A model generated the notes under the pieces. That model saw only the letters and a list, made by a program, of their open reading frames with translations, did no database searches and had not been told where the DNA came from. Below, piece by piece: positions 17,325 to 26,287 of a stretch of DNA of 64,000 nt (positions within the stretch are counted from its first letter, which is position 1; every line of letters begins with the position of its first letter). The translations under genes were made by a program, and so were the position numbers. Location: assembly GCF_014648355.1 (NCBI RefSeq), contig NZ_BMQY01000001.1:1320255-1384254 (forward strand), written 5' to 3'. The stretch comes from Couchioplanes azureus (GTDB lineage Bacteria > Actinomycetota > Actinomycetes > Mycobacteriales > Micromonosporaceae).

Positions 17325-20300
17325 GTGCCCTCGGACAGCGCAGGGTCCTCGGTTGCCGCGGACACGTACGTCGCGGATCTGCACATCCACTCCCGGTATT
17401 CGCGTGCCTGCAGCCGTGACCTCACCCTTCCCAACCTGGCCTGGTGGGCCCGGCGCAAGGGCATCGCCCTGCTGGGCACCGGTGACTTCACCCATCCCGC
17501 CTGGTTCGACCACCTGCGGGAGAACCTGCGCCCCGACGCCGCGCCCGGCCTCTTCCGGTTGAGCGCCGAGGCCGAGCAGGAGGTCACCCGCCGCCTCCCG
17601 GGCTCGCTGCAGGGCACCGGCCCCGCCCGGTTCATGCTCAGCGTCGAGATCTCCACGATCTACAAGCGCGACGACCGTACGCGGAAGGTGCACCACCTCG
17701 TCTACCTGCCCGACCTCGACGCCGCCGCGCGCTTCAACGCCGCGCTGGGCCGGATCGGGAACCTGACCGCCGACGGCCGGCCCATTCTCGGGCTCGACTC
17801 GCGGGATCTGCTGGAGATCGTGCTCGAGTCCAGCCCGGACGGCTACCTGGTGCCCGCGCACATCTGGACGCCCTGGTTCTCGGCGCTCGGCTCGAAGTCC
17901 GGCTTCGACGCGATCGCCGACTGCTACGCCGACCTCGCCGGGCACATCACCGCCGTCGAGACCGGCCTGTCCTCCGACCCGGAGATGAACTGGCGGGTCT
18001 CCAGCCTCGACCGCTACCGCCTGGTCTCCAACTCGGATGCGCATTCGCCCGCCGCGCTCGCCCGGGAGGCCACGCTCTTCACCGGCACGCCGGACTACTT
18101 CGCGGTCAAGGACGGCGAGAGCCTGGCCGGCACGATCGAGTTCTTCCCGGAGGAGGGCAAGTACCACGCCGACGGGCACCGGGCGTGCGGCGTGAACTGG
18201 GAGCCGGCCCGTACCCGGGAGGCCGGTGGCCGGTGCCCCGAGTGCGGCAAGCCGCTGACCGTCGGCGTGCTGAGCCGGGTCGAGGACCTCGCCGACCGCG
18301 ACACCGGGCTCGCCCGGCCGCAGACCGTCGAGCATCTGATCCAGCTCGCCGAGATCCTCGGCGAGATCAACGGTGTCGGCCCGAAGTCCAAGACCGTCGA
18401 GGGCCAGCTGAACCACCTGGTTGCGGCCCTCGGTCCCGAGCTGGACATCCTGCGTACGGTGCCGGTCGACGAGATCGGCCGGCACGGCGGCGAGAACCTG
18501 CGGGAGGCGATCACCCGGCTGCGGCGCGGCGACGTGCGGCGCATCGCCGGCTACGACGGCGAGTACGGCGTCATCACCCTCTTCGAGCCGGGTGAGCTGC
18601 GGACCAAGCAGAGCGCCCCGCAGGCCGAGACCCTTTTCGACATGGCTCCTGTGCCGGTGCCGCAGCAGCGCCGGGCCGAACCGGCCATCGGGCGCGCGCC
18701 CTTACCGAAGGCCAAGGAGCCCGTCCGGAAGAAGGCGCCGCCGATCCAGCCGCCGGCCTCGCCGCACGAGCCGTTCGAGCCGATGCTCGCCGGCATGGAG
18801 GAGGTCGGCACCGGGCTGCTCGACCGGCTGGACGCGATGCAGCGGGTGGCCGCGTCGGCGCCCGGGGGACCGCTGCTCATCGTGGCGGGGCCGGGCACCG
18901 GCAAGACGCGGACGCTGACCCACCGGATCGCGTACCTGTGCGCCGAGATGAACGTCTTTCCGCACCGCTGCCTGGCGATCACCTTCACCCGGCGGGCCGC
19001 CGAGGAGATGCGGGCCCGGCTCGACGCGCTGATGGGCGACGTCGCCGAGGACATCACCGTCGGCACCTTCCACTCGGTCGGCCTGAGCATCCTGCAGGAG
19101 AACGCGAAGGCGGCCGGGCTCGGCGCCGGGTGGCGGATCGCCGACGACGCCGAGCGGGCCGCGGCGCGGGAGCAGGCCGGGGACGACGATGCGGCGTACA
19201 CCAAGCTGCTCCGCCAGCAGGACCTGGTGGACCTCGACGACCTGCTCACGGTGCCGGTGGCGCTGCTGCGCGACGATCCCGCGCTGGTCGAGAAGTACCG
19301 GCGGCAGTGGCAGTGGATCTTCGTGGACGAGTACCAGGACGTCGACGACACCCAGTACGAGCTGCTGCGGCTGCTGAGCCCCGCGGACGGCAACCTGTGC
19401 GCGATCGGCGACCCCGACCAGGCGATCTACTCCTTCCGGGGCGCGGACGTCGGCTACTTCCTGCGCTTCGCCGAGGACTTCACCGACGCCCGGCTCGTGC
19501 GGCTCACCCGCAACTACCGCTCGTCCGCGCCGATCCTGGCCGCGGCGGTGCAGGCCATCGCGCCGACCTCGCTGGTCAGCGGCCGGCGGCTGGATCCGGC
19601 CCGGGTCAACCCGGAGTCACCCTTGGTCGGGCGGTACTTCGCGGCCAGCGTGGCGGACGAGGCCGACTTCGTCGTGCGTACGGTGGACGAACTGGTCGGG
19701 GGGTTGTCGCACCGCTCGCTCGACTCGGGCCGGGTCGACTCGCGCGCGGTCACCCCGCAGACGCTGTCGTTCTCGGACGTCGCGGTCCTCTACCGCACCG
19801 ACTTGCAGGCGCAGGCCGTGGTCGACGCACTGTCGCGCGCGGGCGTACCCGTGCAGAAGCGCTCGCACAACCGCCTGCGGGACCGGCCCGGGGTGCAGGT
19901 GATCGCCCGGGAGCTGCGCCACGCGGGCGGCCCGGCCGGCTCGCTCGCGGCGCGCGTCAAGTCCAGCGCGCAGGTGCTGGCCCAGCGGTATGCCGCGCCG
20001 ACGCTCGACGCGGAGCAGCTCGCCCCGGAGGACATCTGGACCGCGGCCGACCTGCTCATGCCGCTGGCGCAGCGGCTCGGCGACGACCTGCCGCGCTTCC
20101 TGCAGGAGATCGCCACCGGCGCGGAGGTGGATGCCCTGGATCCGCGGGCGGAGGCGGTCAACCTGCTGACCCTGCACGCGGCGAAGGGCCTCGAGTTCCC
20201 GGTGGTGTTCCTCATCGGCTGCGAGGACGGGCTGCTGCCCTTGCGGTGGCCGGGCAGCCCGCCGTCGGAGGACGACACGGCCGAGGAGCGCCGGCTCTTC

Positions 20301-20486
20301 TTCGTGGGCCTGACCCGGGCGCAGGACCGGCTCTACGTCAGCCACGCGGCCCGGCGCTTCCGGCACGGGAGCGAGCGCGAGCAGTCGCCGACGCCGTTCC
20401 TGGACCCGATCGACGCGGGCCTGTTCGAGCGGATGGGCGACACCGTCCCGGCGCGGCCGAAGGACCGGCAGCTGCGGCTGCTCTAG
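17325..20486 (+). CDS. EndoQ-like PHP endonuclease fused to a UvrD/PcrA-type helicase
   Basis: A 1053-residue two-part protein. Residues about 14-420 match the EndoQ family: a PHP metal site starting with ADLHIHSRYS, SNSDAHSPAAL, a zinc ribbon with CGVNW and CPECGK, and GVGPKSKTVE. EndoQ cuts 5' of deaminated bases. After a basic Pro-rich linker, residues about 490-1050 are a superfamily 1 helicase with Walker A GPGTGKT (K527), FVDEYQDVDD, GDPDQAIYSFRGAD, LTRNYRSS, TLHAAKGLEF and FFVGLTRAQDRLYVS. I infer a one-protein machine that nicks at damaged bases and unwinds the strand. The start is GTG 17325, with AGGA 6 bases upstream. The TAG is shared with the convergent gene (CTAG). Confidence 0.9.
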   Translation: MPSDSAGSSVAADTYVADLHIHSRYSRACSRDLTLPNLAWWARRKGIALLGTGDFTHPAWFDHLRENLRPDAAPGLFRLSAEAEQEVTRRLPGSLQGTGPARFMLSVEISTIYKRDDRTRKVHHLVYLPDLDAAARFNAALGRIGNLTADGRPILGLDSRDLLEIVLESSPDGYLVPAHIWTPWFSALGSKSGFDAIADCYADLAGHITAVETGLSSDPEMNWRVSSLDRYRLVSNSDAHSPAALAREATLFTGTPDYFAVKDGESLAGTIEFFPEEGKYHADGHRACGVNWEPARTREAGGRCPECGKPLTVGVLSRVEDLADRDTGLARPQTVEHLIQLAEILGEINGVGPKSKTVEGQLNHLVAALGPELDILRTVPVDEIGRHGGENLREAITRLRRGDVRRIAGYDGEYGVITLFEPGELRTKQSAPQAETLFDMAPVPVPQQRRAEPAIGRAPLPKAKEPVRKKAPPIQPPASPHEPFEPMLAGMEEVGTGLLDRLDAMQRVAASAPGGPLLIVAGPGTGKTRTLTHRIAYLCAEMNVFPHRCLAITFTRRAAEEMRARLDALMGDVAEDITVGTFHSVGLSILQENAKAAGLGAGWRIADDAERAAAREQAGDDDAAYTKLLRQQDLVDLDDLLTVPVALLRDDPALVEKYRRQWQWIFVDEYQDVDDTQYELLRLLSPADGNLCAIGDPDQAIYSFRGADVGYFLRFAEDFTDARLVRLTRNYRSSAPILAAAVQAIAPTSLVSGRRLDPARVNPESPLVGRYFAASVADEADFVVRTVDELVGGLSHRSLDSGRVDSRAVTPQTLSFSDVAVLYRTDLQAQAVVDALSRAGVPVQKRSHNRLRDRPGVQVIARELRHAGGPAGSLAARVKSSAQVLAQRYAAPTLDAEQLAPEDIWTAADLLMPLAQRLGDDLPRFLQEIATGAEVDALDPRAEAVNLLTLHAAKGLEFPVVFLIGCEDGLLPLRWPGSPPSEDDTAEERRLFFVGLTRAQDRLYVSHAARRFRHGSEREQSPTPFLDPIDAGLFERMGDTVPARPKDRQLRLL

Positions 20487-21184
20487 GCCGTCGTCACGCC
20501 GATCAGGGCTCCGGCCAGCAGGGCCGGGCCGAACGGCAGCGCGGTGCCGCGGGTCGCGCGCCGCATGAGCAACAGGGCGAGCGCCACCGGGCCGTTGATG
20601 AGATGCGCCGCGGCCAGGCCGGCCGCCACCGCCGGCCAGCCGGCGAAGCCGAGGACGAAGCCCAGGACGGTCGCGAGCTTGACGTCGCCCAGGCCCAGGC
20701 CGTCGCCCGGCAGCAGAGCGACGATCAGGTACGCCGCCCCGCACAGCACCGCCGCCGCGACGGCCCGGCCGAGCCGCCCCGGTTCCCCGGCGATCAGCGC
20801 CCCGGCGCCGAGCGGGAGCGCCGTGCCGGCGGCCAGCGCGGCCACGAGCGGGTCGGGCAACCGCCGGCAGCGGAGGTCGATCATCGCGAGCAGGAGGCCG
20901 AGGACCGCGGCCGGCAGCAGGACCGGCAGCATCGGCGCCGGCCCGATCGTGACGCCCAGCAGGGTGGTGCCCAGCGCACCGGCGAGCACCGTCCGGACCG
21001 GCCGGGCGGCGCAGGCGCAGGGCGCTCCGGCGCGTACCCAGTCGCGGTAGGGCTGGGCGCAGTGAGCGCAGGCGGACCGCGGTGGTGTGCCGCGCGGGAC
21101 CGCCAGGCGGTCCGCGACGCGGGGAAGGAAGGCGGCCGCGGCCGCGCCGAAGACGGCCGAGCAGACGGCCACCGCACCGGACAT
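20483..21184 (-). CDS. Type IV prepilin peptidase (A24 family)
   Basis: A 233-residue polytopic membrane aspartic protease that removes leader peptides from prepilins or Flp/Tad pilins. The two catalytic Asp motifs are present: DLRCRRLPD and the GDGLGLGDVKLA block. The N-terminal portion keeps two Cys pairs (CAHC and CAC) as in full-length PilD-type enzymes, which also methylate. At least six hydrophobic helices are visible. ATG 21184 begins MSGAVAVCSAVFG; the upstream frame is Arg-rich and unlikely. No pilin or tad genes are nearby, so it works on distant substrates. Confidence 0.88.
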   Translation of the reverse strand: MSGAVAVCSAVFGAAAAAFLPRVADRLAVPRGTPPRSACAHCAQPYRDWVRAGAPCACAARPVRTVLAGALGTTLLGVTIGPAPMLPVLLPAAVLGLLLAMIDLRCRRLPDPLVAALAAGTALPLGAGALIAGEPGRLGRAVAAAVLCGAAYLIVALLPGDGLGLGDVKLATVLGFVLGFAGWPAVAAGLAAAHLINGPVALALLLMRRATRGTALPFGPALLAGALIGVTTA

Positions 21185-21358
21185 GAGGCGCACGGTATCC
21201 GTGGCGGGAACGCCCCGGCGCGTCTTGTTGCCGACAGTCGCGGGCCGCGACCTCCTGCCCGGGCGGTTGAGCAACGGTCGGCGCGCTCGGTGGGGCCGGG
21301 TACGCCGGTCGTCCACGCTACGGTGGCGTACAGCGAATACCGGCTGGAGGAAATCCCG

Positions 21359-22024
21359 ATGTCGCAGAACGGCCCGTATCCCGGCCCGAGCTGGCCGCCG
21401 ACCGGCGGCTCGTCGGGGTCCGACGAGCCGTACACGGAGCCGTCCGATCCCTGGGGCGAGGCGGAGACCGCCGCGGCACCCGGCTGGGGGGAGCAGTCGA
21501 CGTCGGCGCCGTCCTACCCGCCGCCGGCGTACCCGGGCGCGCCGCCGCCGGGCTGGCAGCAGCCTCCGCAGATGCCGCTGCCCGGGAAGCGGCGCAACGC
21601 GCCGATCGTGGCTCTGGTCCTGGTGCTGGGCCTGCTCATCTGCGGCGGGCTCGGCACGACCGCGTGGCTCGTGTCCCGGTCCAAGAAGCCCGTGGCGGGC
21701 CAGAGTCCGACCGTGCCGGCCACCACGGCGACGAACCAGGTCGCGGCCCCGGAGCCGAGGACCAGTGCGGACGCCCGCTTCGTCCGCAAGGGCCAGTGCG
21801 TGCGCAACCAGGGCAACGCCGACGACAAACCGGACCTGAAGATCGTCGACTGCACGAGCGGCACGTACGAGGTGCTCAAGCGGGTCGACGGCCGCACGAC
21901 CGGGGAGGCCGACGCCGAGGACAAGTGCGGAAAGGTCGCCAAGTACACCAAGTGGTACTTCTACGACAGCGAGCTGGACAGCCTCGACTTCGTCCTCTGT
22001 CTTCGCGAGTATGGCGCCGACTAG
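21359..22024 (+). CDS. LppU/SCO3897-family membrane protein
   Basis: A 221-residue protein. The N-terminal 75 residues are Pro/Gly/Ser-rich and cytoplasmic (SYPPPAYPGAPPPGWQQ). One membrane helix follows (IVALVLVLGLLICGGLGTTAWLV). The outside domain has four Cys, consistent with two disulfides (GQCVRNQ, IVDCTSG, EDKCGKV, FVLCLREY), matching the LppU/SCO3897 family of unknown function. GGAGG is 8 bases before the ATG, a strong start. It lies between a divergent peptidase gene and an AAA ATPase gene 35 bases downstream. Confidence 0.85.
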   Translation: MSQNGPYPGPSWPPTGGSSGSDEPYTEPSDPWGEAETAAAPGWGEQSTSAPSYPPPAYPGAPPPGWQQPPQMPLPGKRRNAPIVALVLVLGLLICGGLGTTAWLVSRSKKPVAGQSPTVPATTATNQVAAPEPRTSADARFVRKGQCVRNQGNADDKPDLKIVDCTSGTYEVLKRVDGRTTGEADAEDKCGKVAKYTKWYFYDSELDSLDFVLCLREYGAD

Positions 22025-22059
22025 TGCTCTCTAGGTAATTCGCTAGAGACCTTGATACG

Positions 22060-23271
22060 GTGCCATTCGTGGATCCGGTCCGGAACCCGTACGCACCCGG
22101 CGCCGGCCAGCGCCCGCCCGAGCTGGCCGGACGCGGCCGCGAGCTGGACGCCTTCGACGTCGTCCTGGAACGGGTGGCGCGCGGGCGGCCCGAGCGCAGC
22201 CTCGTTCTCACCGGCCTGCGCGGCGTCGGCAAGACGGTGCTGCTCAACACGCTGCGGTCGGCGGCGATCGGCCGGCTCTGGGGCACCGGGAAGATCGAGG
22301 CCCGGCCCGACCAGTCGCTGCGCCGCCCGGTCTCGGCCGCCCTGCACATGGCGATCCGGGAGCTGACCCCGCACCACCGCAACCCCGACCGGGTCGACGA
22401 GGTGCTCGCCGTGCTCAAGGCGTTCGCCCTGCGTGCCAACGACGCCAACGCGAAGCTGCGCGACCGGTGGACGCCCGGCATCGACGTGCCGGCCGCCCGG
22501 GGTCGCGCCGACTCCGGCGACATCGAGATCGACCTGGTCGAGCTCTTCACCGACGCCGCGTCGCTGGCCACCGACGTGGGAACGGGCATCGCCCTGTTCA
22601 TCGACGAGATGCAGGACCTGGGCCCGGCGGACGTGTCCGCGCTCTGCGCCGCCTGCCACGAGCTGTCGCAGCTCGGCGCGCCGCTGATCGTGGTCGGCGC
22701 CGGTCTGCCGCACCTTCCCGCCGTGCTGTCCGCCGCGAAGTCCTACTCCGAGCGGCTGTTCCGCTACCAGCGCATCGACCGGCTCGACCGCGTCGCCGCC
22801 GACCTGGCGCTGTGCGCACCGGCGGCCCGCGAGGACGTCGAGTACGACGCCGAGGCGCTGGACCTGCTCTACGAGAAGTCCGGCGGATATCCGTACTTCG
22901 TCCAGGCGTACGGCAAGGCGACCTGGGACCACGCGCCGACCTCGCCGGTGACCGCGGAGGACGTCCGGGTCGCCGCCCCGGAGGCGGAGGCGGAGCTCGC
23001 GGTGGGCTTCTTCGGCTCCCGCTTCGAGCGCGCTACCCCGGCCGAGCGGGAGTACATGCGGGCGATGGCGGCGCTCTCCGGCGAGACCGGCCACGACATG
23101 GACGCGGCGGTGCCCACGTCGGAGATCGCGGCGTCGCTGTCCCGGCGGCCGGCGAGCCTGTCGCCCGCCCGCGACGCCCTGATCAAGAAGGGGCTCATCT
23201 ACTCGGGGGAGCGCGGCACGGTCGCGTTCACGGTGCCGCACTTCGGCCGCTACCTGCGCACTCAGCCCTAG
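22060..23271 (+). CDS. AAA ATPase (Orc1/Cdc6- or STAND-like ATP-binding protein)
   Basis: A 403-residue ATPase. Walker A is GLRGVGKT (residues 52-59), Walker B is IALFIDEMQDL, and later GGYPYFVQAYG is typical of the ORC/archaeal-ATPase clade. The C-terminal 100 residues (ATPAEREYMRAMAALSG to GLIYSGERGTVAFTVPHF) form a winged helix. Its cellular role is not known. The GTG at 22060 is used; another GTG at 22069 is possible and no strong ribosome-binding site separates them. The TAG is shared with the convergent GNAT gene. Confidence 0.83.
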   Translation: MPFVDPVRNPYAPGAGQRPPELAGRGRELDAFDVVLERVARGRPERSLVLTGLRGVGKTVLLNTLRSAAIGRLWGTGKIEARPDQSLRRPVSAALHMAIRELTPHHRNPDRVDEVLAVLKAFALRANDANAKLRDRWTPGIDVPAARGRADSGDIEIDLVELFTDAASLATDVGTGIALFIDEMQDLGPADVSALCAACHELSQLGAPLIVVGAGLPHLPAVLSAAKSYSERLFRYQRIDRLDRVAADLALCAPAAREDVEYDAEALDLLYEKSGGYPYFVQAYGKATWDHAPTSPVTAEDVRVAAPEAEAELAVGFFGSRFERATPAEREYMRAMAALSGETGHDMDAAVPTSEIAASLSRRPASLSPARDALIKKGLIYSGERGTVAFTVPHFGRYLRTQP

Positions 23272-23747
23272 AGCTGGTGCCAGGGGCCGGGGTAGCGGGC
23301 CTCCGCGGGGGTCAGGACCAGGACCTGCCAGGCGTCACCCAGGTCGGACCACGGGCTGGTGATCCGGTACGGCGCCGCCGGCACGAACCCGAAACGCCGG
23401 TAGTAGGCGGGGTCGCCGAGAACGAGCACGAGCCGCTCGCCGGCGGCGGTCGCGAGCCGGAGCACCTCGGAGATCACGGCCGCCCCGAGGCCACGCCGCT
23501 GTTCGGCGGGCAGCACGGCGACCGGCCCGAGGGCGAGCGCCGGATCCGGCCCCACGGTGACCCGGCTGAGCAGGGCGTACGCGAGGATCCGACCGTTCTC
23601 CTCGGCCACCATCGACAGGCCGGGCAGCCACGCGTCCGTGTCCCGCAGCGCGTCCACCAGCCGGGCCTCCGCATCGGTCTCGAAGGCGGCGGTCAGCACC
23701 GCCCAGACCGGACCGGCGTCGCCCGGGCGCTCGACTCGAAACTTCAT
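23268..23747 (-). CDS. GNAT-family N-acetyltransferase (YhbS-like)
   Basis: A 159-residue acetyltransferase. The acetyl-CoA site is LGPVAVLPAEQRRGLGAAVISEVL, followed by VLVLGDPAYYRRFGF, the pattern of the YhbS subgroup. The substrate is unknown. It overlaps the convergent AAA gene by 4 bases and is 57 bases from the divergent DoxX gene. Confidence 0.87.
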   Translation of the reverse strand: MKFRVERPGDAGPVWAVLTAAFETDAEARLVDALRDTDAWLPGLSMVAEENGRILAYALLSRVTVGPDPALALGPVAVLPAEQRRGLGAAVISEVLRLATAAGERLVLVLGDPAYYRRFGFVPAAPYRITSPWSDLGDAWQVLVLTPAEARYPGPWHQL

Positions 23748-23804
23748 GACCGCACCCTAGTCAGCCACGAGTTGGGCATCGGGCAACGCGGGTATAACGG
23801 TGCT

Positions 23805-24380
23805 ATGAAGCCCGTACGCGCCGCCGCCCGTGCCATGCTCGGTGCCATCTTCGTCGTCAGCGGAGCCCGCATCGTGCTCAATCCCGACTCCAAGGTCGAC
23901 ACCGCCAAGCGGGTGACCGACAAGGTCGGACCGATGATCGAGAAGCTGGACCCGCGCCTGCCGAGCGACGCGCGCGCCCTCGTCCGGCTCAAGGCCGGCA
24001 GCGACGTCGCCGCCGGGCTGCTGCTGGCCACCGGACGGTTCACCCGCCCGGCCGCCGCGGTGCTCGCCGCCGGTCTCGTCCCGACCACCGTCGCGGGGCA
24101 CTCGTTCTGGACCATGCCGCAGCCCGAGCGGGAGCAGCACCAGATCCACTTCCTCAAGAACCTGGGGCTGCTCGGCGGCCTGCTGCTCGCGGCGGTCGAC
24201 ACCCACGGCAAGCCCGGCCTCAAGTACCGGACCACGCACGCGCTCGGCCGCTCGCAGCGCTCGGTGAGCCACGCGGTCGAACGCTCGCAGCGGTCCGCGC
24301 GGCGGGCGGTGCGGACGGCGAGGCGCGAGGCGAAGATCGCCGCGCTCTCCGCCACGGCGGCCCGCAAGCTGCCCGGATAG
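23805..24380 (+). CDS. DoxX-family membrane protein
   Basis: A 191-residue protein with four hydrophobic helices: the N-terminal helix around AMLGAIFVVSGARIVLNP, two in the middle, and LGLLGGLLLAAVDTHGKPG. This matches the DoxX family (mycobacterial DoxX interacts with SodA and a rhodanese in redox protection). The C-terminal 40 residues are very basic and repeat RSQRS and RRAVRTARRE, suggesting contact with lipids or nucleic acid. It begins with ATG at 23805 (MKPVRAAARAMLGA). Confidence 0.85.
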   Translation: MKPVRAAARAMLGAIFVVSGARIVLNPDSKVDTAKRVTDKVGPMIEKLDPRLPSDARALVRLKAGSDVAAGLLLATGRFTRPAAAVLAAGLVPTTVAGHSFWTMPQPEREQHQIHFLKNLGLLGGLLLAAVDTHGKPGLKYRTTHALGRSQRSVSHAVERSQRSARRAVRTARREAKIAALSATAARKLPG

Positions 24381-24491
24381 CCGCCCGCGGGTCCGGCCCG
24401 CGATGCATCCAACATCAACTCAATCACCAAACGGGCCGTCCCGGCGTTAAGCACGCAGAGCATCGAGCGGACGAGCCACGGGGGGTGGGGC

Positions 24492-25847
24492 ATGCCCGCG
24501 ATGACACCGGCGCGCCCCGCGACCTCCCGGTCCGTCGTGGTCGCCCTCGCCTGCGTCGGCCTGCTGGCCGCGATGACCACGATCGCCCAACGGTACGGGT
24601 TCCGCGGGCTCGCCCTCGACCGGGACGCCGCGACGAACTGGCTGGCCGGCGACGGGCTGTACGCGTACCGCGCCGCCGGCAGCCATCTCGGCACCGCCCT
24701 GCCGCCGTTCGCGGCACTGCTCGTCGCGCCCGCCGCGGCCCTGCCGCTCGCCGTCGCGGGCTGGTCGCTCGCCCTCGCCGGGGTCGCCGCGCTGTCCCTG
24801 GCCCTCATCGTGCTGGCCGGCCCGATCGCCCGCCGCTACGGCCGCCGGCCCTGGCCGGTGGTGCTCGCCGCCGGCGCTCTGGCGCTGACCGCCGAGCCGG
24901 TCCGCGCCGCGCTCGGGCTCGGCACGCTGGACCTGCTGGCCTTCGGCCTCGTCACCGCCGACATCGTGGCGCTGCGGCGCGGCGCGTGGGCGCGCAGCCG
25001 GGCACGCTGGTGGCCGCGGCGCCCGGGAGCGGCGCCGCCGCCGTGGCACCGCCGCCTGTGGACGGAGGGCGGCTGGGCCGGGGCCGGGGTGGGACTGGCG
25101 ACGGCGTTGACGGTGAGTCCGGTCTTCTTCATCGCGTACCTCGCCGCCACCAGGCAGTGGCGGGCGGCGCTGACCGCCGTCGCCACGGCCGTCACGACCG
25201 CGGTGACCGCCGGGCTGATCGCCCGGCACGAGACGGCGGCCTGGTTCGGCGAGGTGCTGTGGCGCATCGACCGGACCGGGCCGGTCGACGCACCGGCCAA
25301 CCAGTCCCTGGCCGGGGTCCTCGCCCGGCTGTACGACTCGGCCACCACCCCGGTCCTGCTCTGGCTCTCGTTCTCCCTGCTGCTGGTCGCGGTCGGGCTG
25401 ATCCGCGCCCGGTCGGCGCACGCCGACGGCGACGAGATCACGGCCTTCACCCTGGTCGGGCTGACCGCGGCGATCGCCGGCCCGGTCACCGACACGCACG
25501 AGCTGGTGTGGCTGCTGCCGGCCGTGCTGGTCCTCGTCGACGCGGCCGCGCGGCGGCGGGCCTCGGCGCGGCGCTCCCTGCCCGGACGGCCCCGGCATCC
25601 CGGCGCCGGCCCGGCCGTGGCCGCCGCCGCGGTCTACCTGCTGGTGGTGCTCGCGCCGATGGGCAGCTTCGCCGACCCGGTCTCGCGCAACTCGTACGCG
25701 CTGGCGCTGATCCTGCTGGTCAACGCCCTGCCCTGGCGGCCCGGGGCGGCGAGTGCCGTGCCGGTCGACCGCTGGGCGACCCGCCGCGCGAGCCGCCGGG
25801 CGATGACCATCCCCCCGCCCCGGGAACCGCTCGTCAGGGGCAGTTGA
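24492..25847 (+). CDS. Glycosyltransferase 87-family (DUF2029) membrane protein
   Basis: A 451-residue polytopic protein with about ten hydrophobic helices, of the GT-C fold GT87 family that includes mycobacterial mannosyltransferases using polyprenyl-phosphate-mannose. It has the early Asp-containing loop GLALDRDAATNWLAGDGLYAY and a late DTHELVWLLPAVLVL block. The acceptor is unknown. Its 3' end overlaps the convergent moaE by 14 bases. A second start, M4, is possible. Confidence 0.8.
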   Translation: MPAMTPARPATSRSVVVALACVGLLAAMTTIAQRYGFRGLALDRDAATNWLAGDGLYAYRAAGSHLGTALPPFAALLVAPAAALPLAVAGWSLALAGVAALSLALIVLAGPIARRYGRRPWPVVLAAGALALTAEPVRAALGLGTLDLLAFGLVTADIVALRRGAWARSRARWWPRRPGAAPPPWHRRLWTEGGWAGAGVGLATALTVSPVFFIAYLAATRQWRAALTAVATAVTTAVTAGLIARHETAAWFGEVLWRIDRTGPVDAPANQSLAGVLARLYDSATTPVLLWLSFSLLLVAVGLIRARSAHADGDEITAFTLVGLTAAIAGPVTDTHELVWLLPAVLVLVDAAARRRASARRSLPGRPRHPGAGPAVAAAAVYLLVVLAPMGSFADPVSRNSYALALILLVNALPWRPGAASAVPVDRWATRRASRRAMTIPPPREPLVRGS

Positions 25848-26265
25848 CCCACTCCTCGGTGCCGTCGGTGAAGACCTGGCGTTTCCAGATCGGCAGCCGG
25901 GCCTTCGCCTCGTCGACCAGCCGGGCGCACGCCGCGAACGCCGCCGCCCGATGGGCCGTGCTCACCGCGGCCACCAGCGCCACGTCGCCGATCCGCAGGG
26001 TGCCGACCCGGTGGGAGACGGCGACCGCGTAGACCTCCGGGTCGGCGGCGATCTCGGCAGCCACCTCGCGAAGCACCGCCGCGGCGCTCGGATGTCCCTC
26101 GTACTCGAGCAGTGTCACGCCCCGGCCATGGTCGTGGTCGCGCACCACGCCCTGGAAGGAGACGACCGCACCCGCCCGCGGGTCGGCGACGGCCTCCTCG
26201 TGCGCGGCCAGGTCCAGGGCGGTGTCCCCGACCTCGGCGATCCGTACGGTGTCCACACTGGTCAT
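25834..26265 (-). CDS. moaE: Molybdopterin synthase catalytic subunit MoaE
   Basis: A 143-residue MoaE. With thiocarboxylated MoaD it converts cPMP to molybdopterin. Signatures are GAVVSFQGVVRDHDHGRGVTLLEYEGHP and SHRVGTLRIGDVALVAAVSTAHR, and the catalytic Lys lies in ARLPIWKRQVF, followed by TEEWVNC. GGAG is 8 bases before the ATG. It is last in the moaC-mog-moeA-moaE operon, 22 bases after moeA, and overlaps the convergent GT87 gene by 14 bases. Confidence 0.95.
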   Translation of the reverse strand: MTSVDTVRIAEVGDTALDLAAHEEAVADPRAGAVVSFQGVVRDHDHGRGVTLLEYEGHPSAAAVLREVAAEIAADPEVYAVAVSHRVGTLRIGDVALVAAVSTAHRAAAFAACARLVDEAKARLPIWKRQVFTDGTEEWVNCP

Positions 26266-26287
26266 CGGCGTTCTCCGGGCGGCAGGG

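Noticed and set aside
18938..21358. Long + strand open frame across the helicase and prepilin peptidase genes
   Set aside because: It is an Arg/Gly/Ala-rich frame caused by high GC. Only its last part (from ATG 21359) is a real gene with a ribosome-binding site; the rest overlaps the helicase in another frame.
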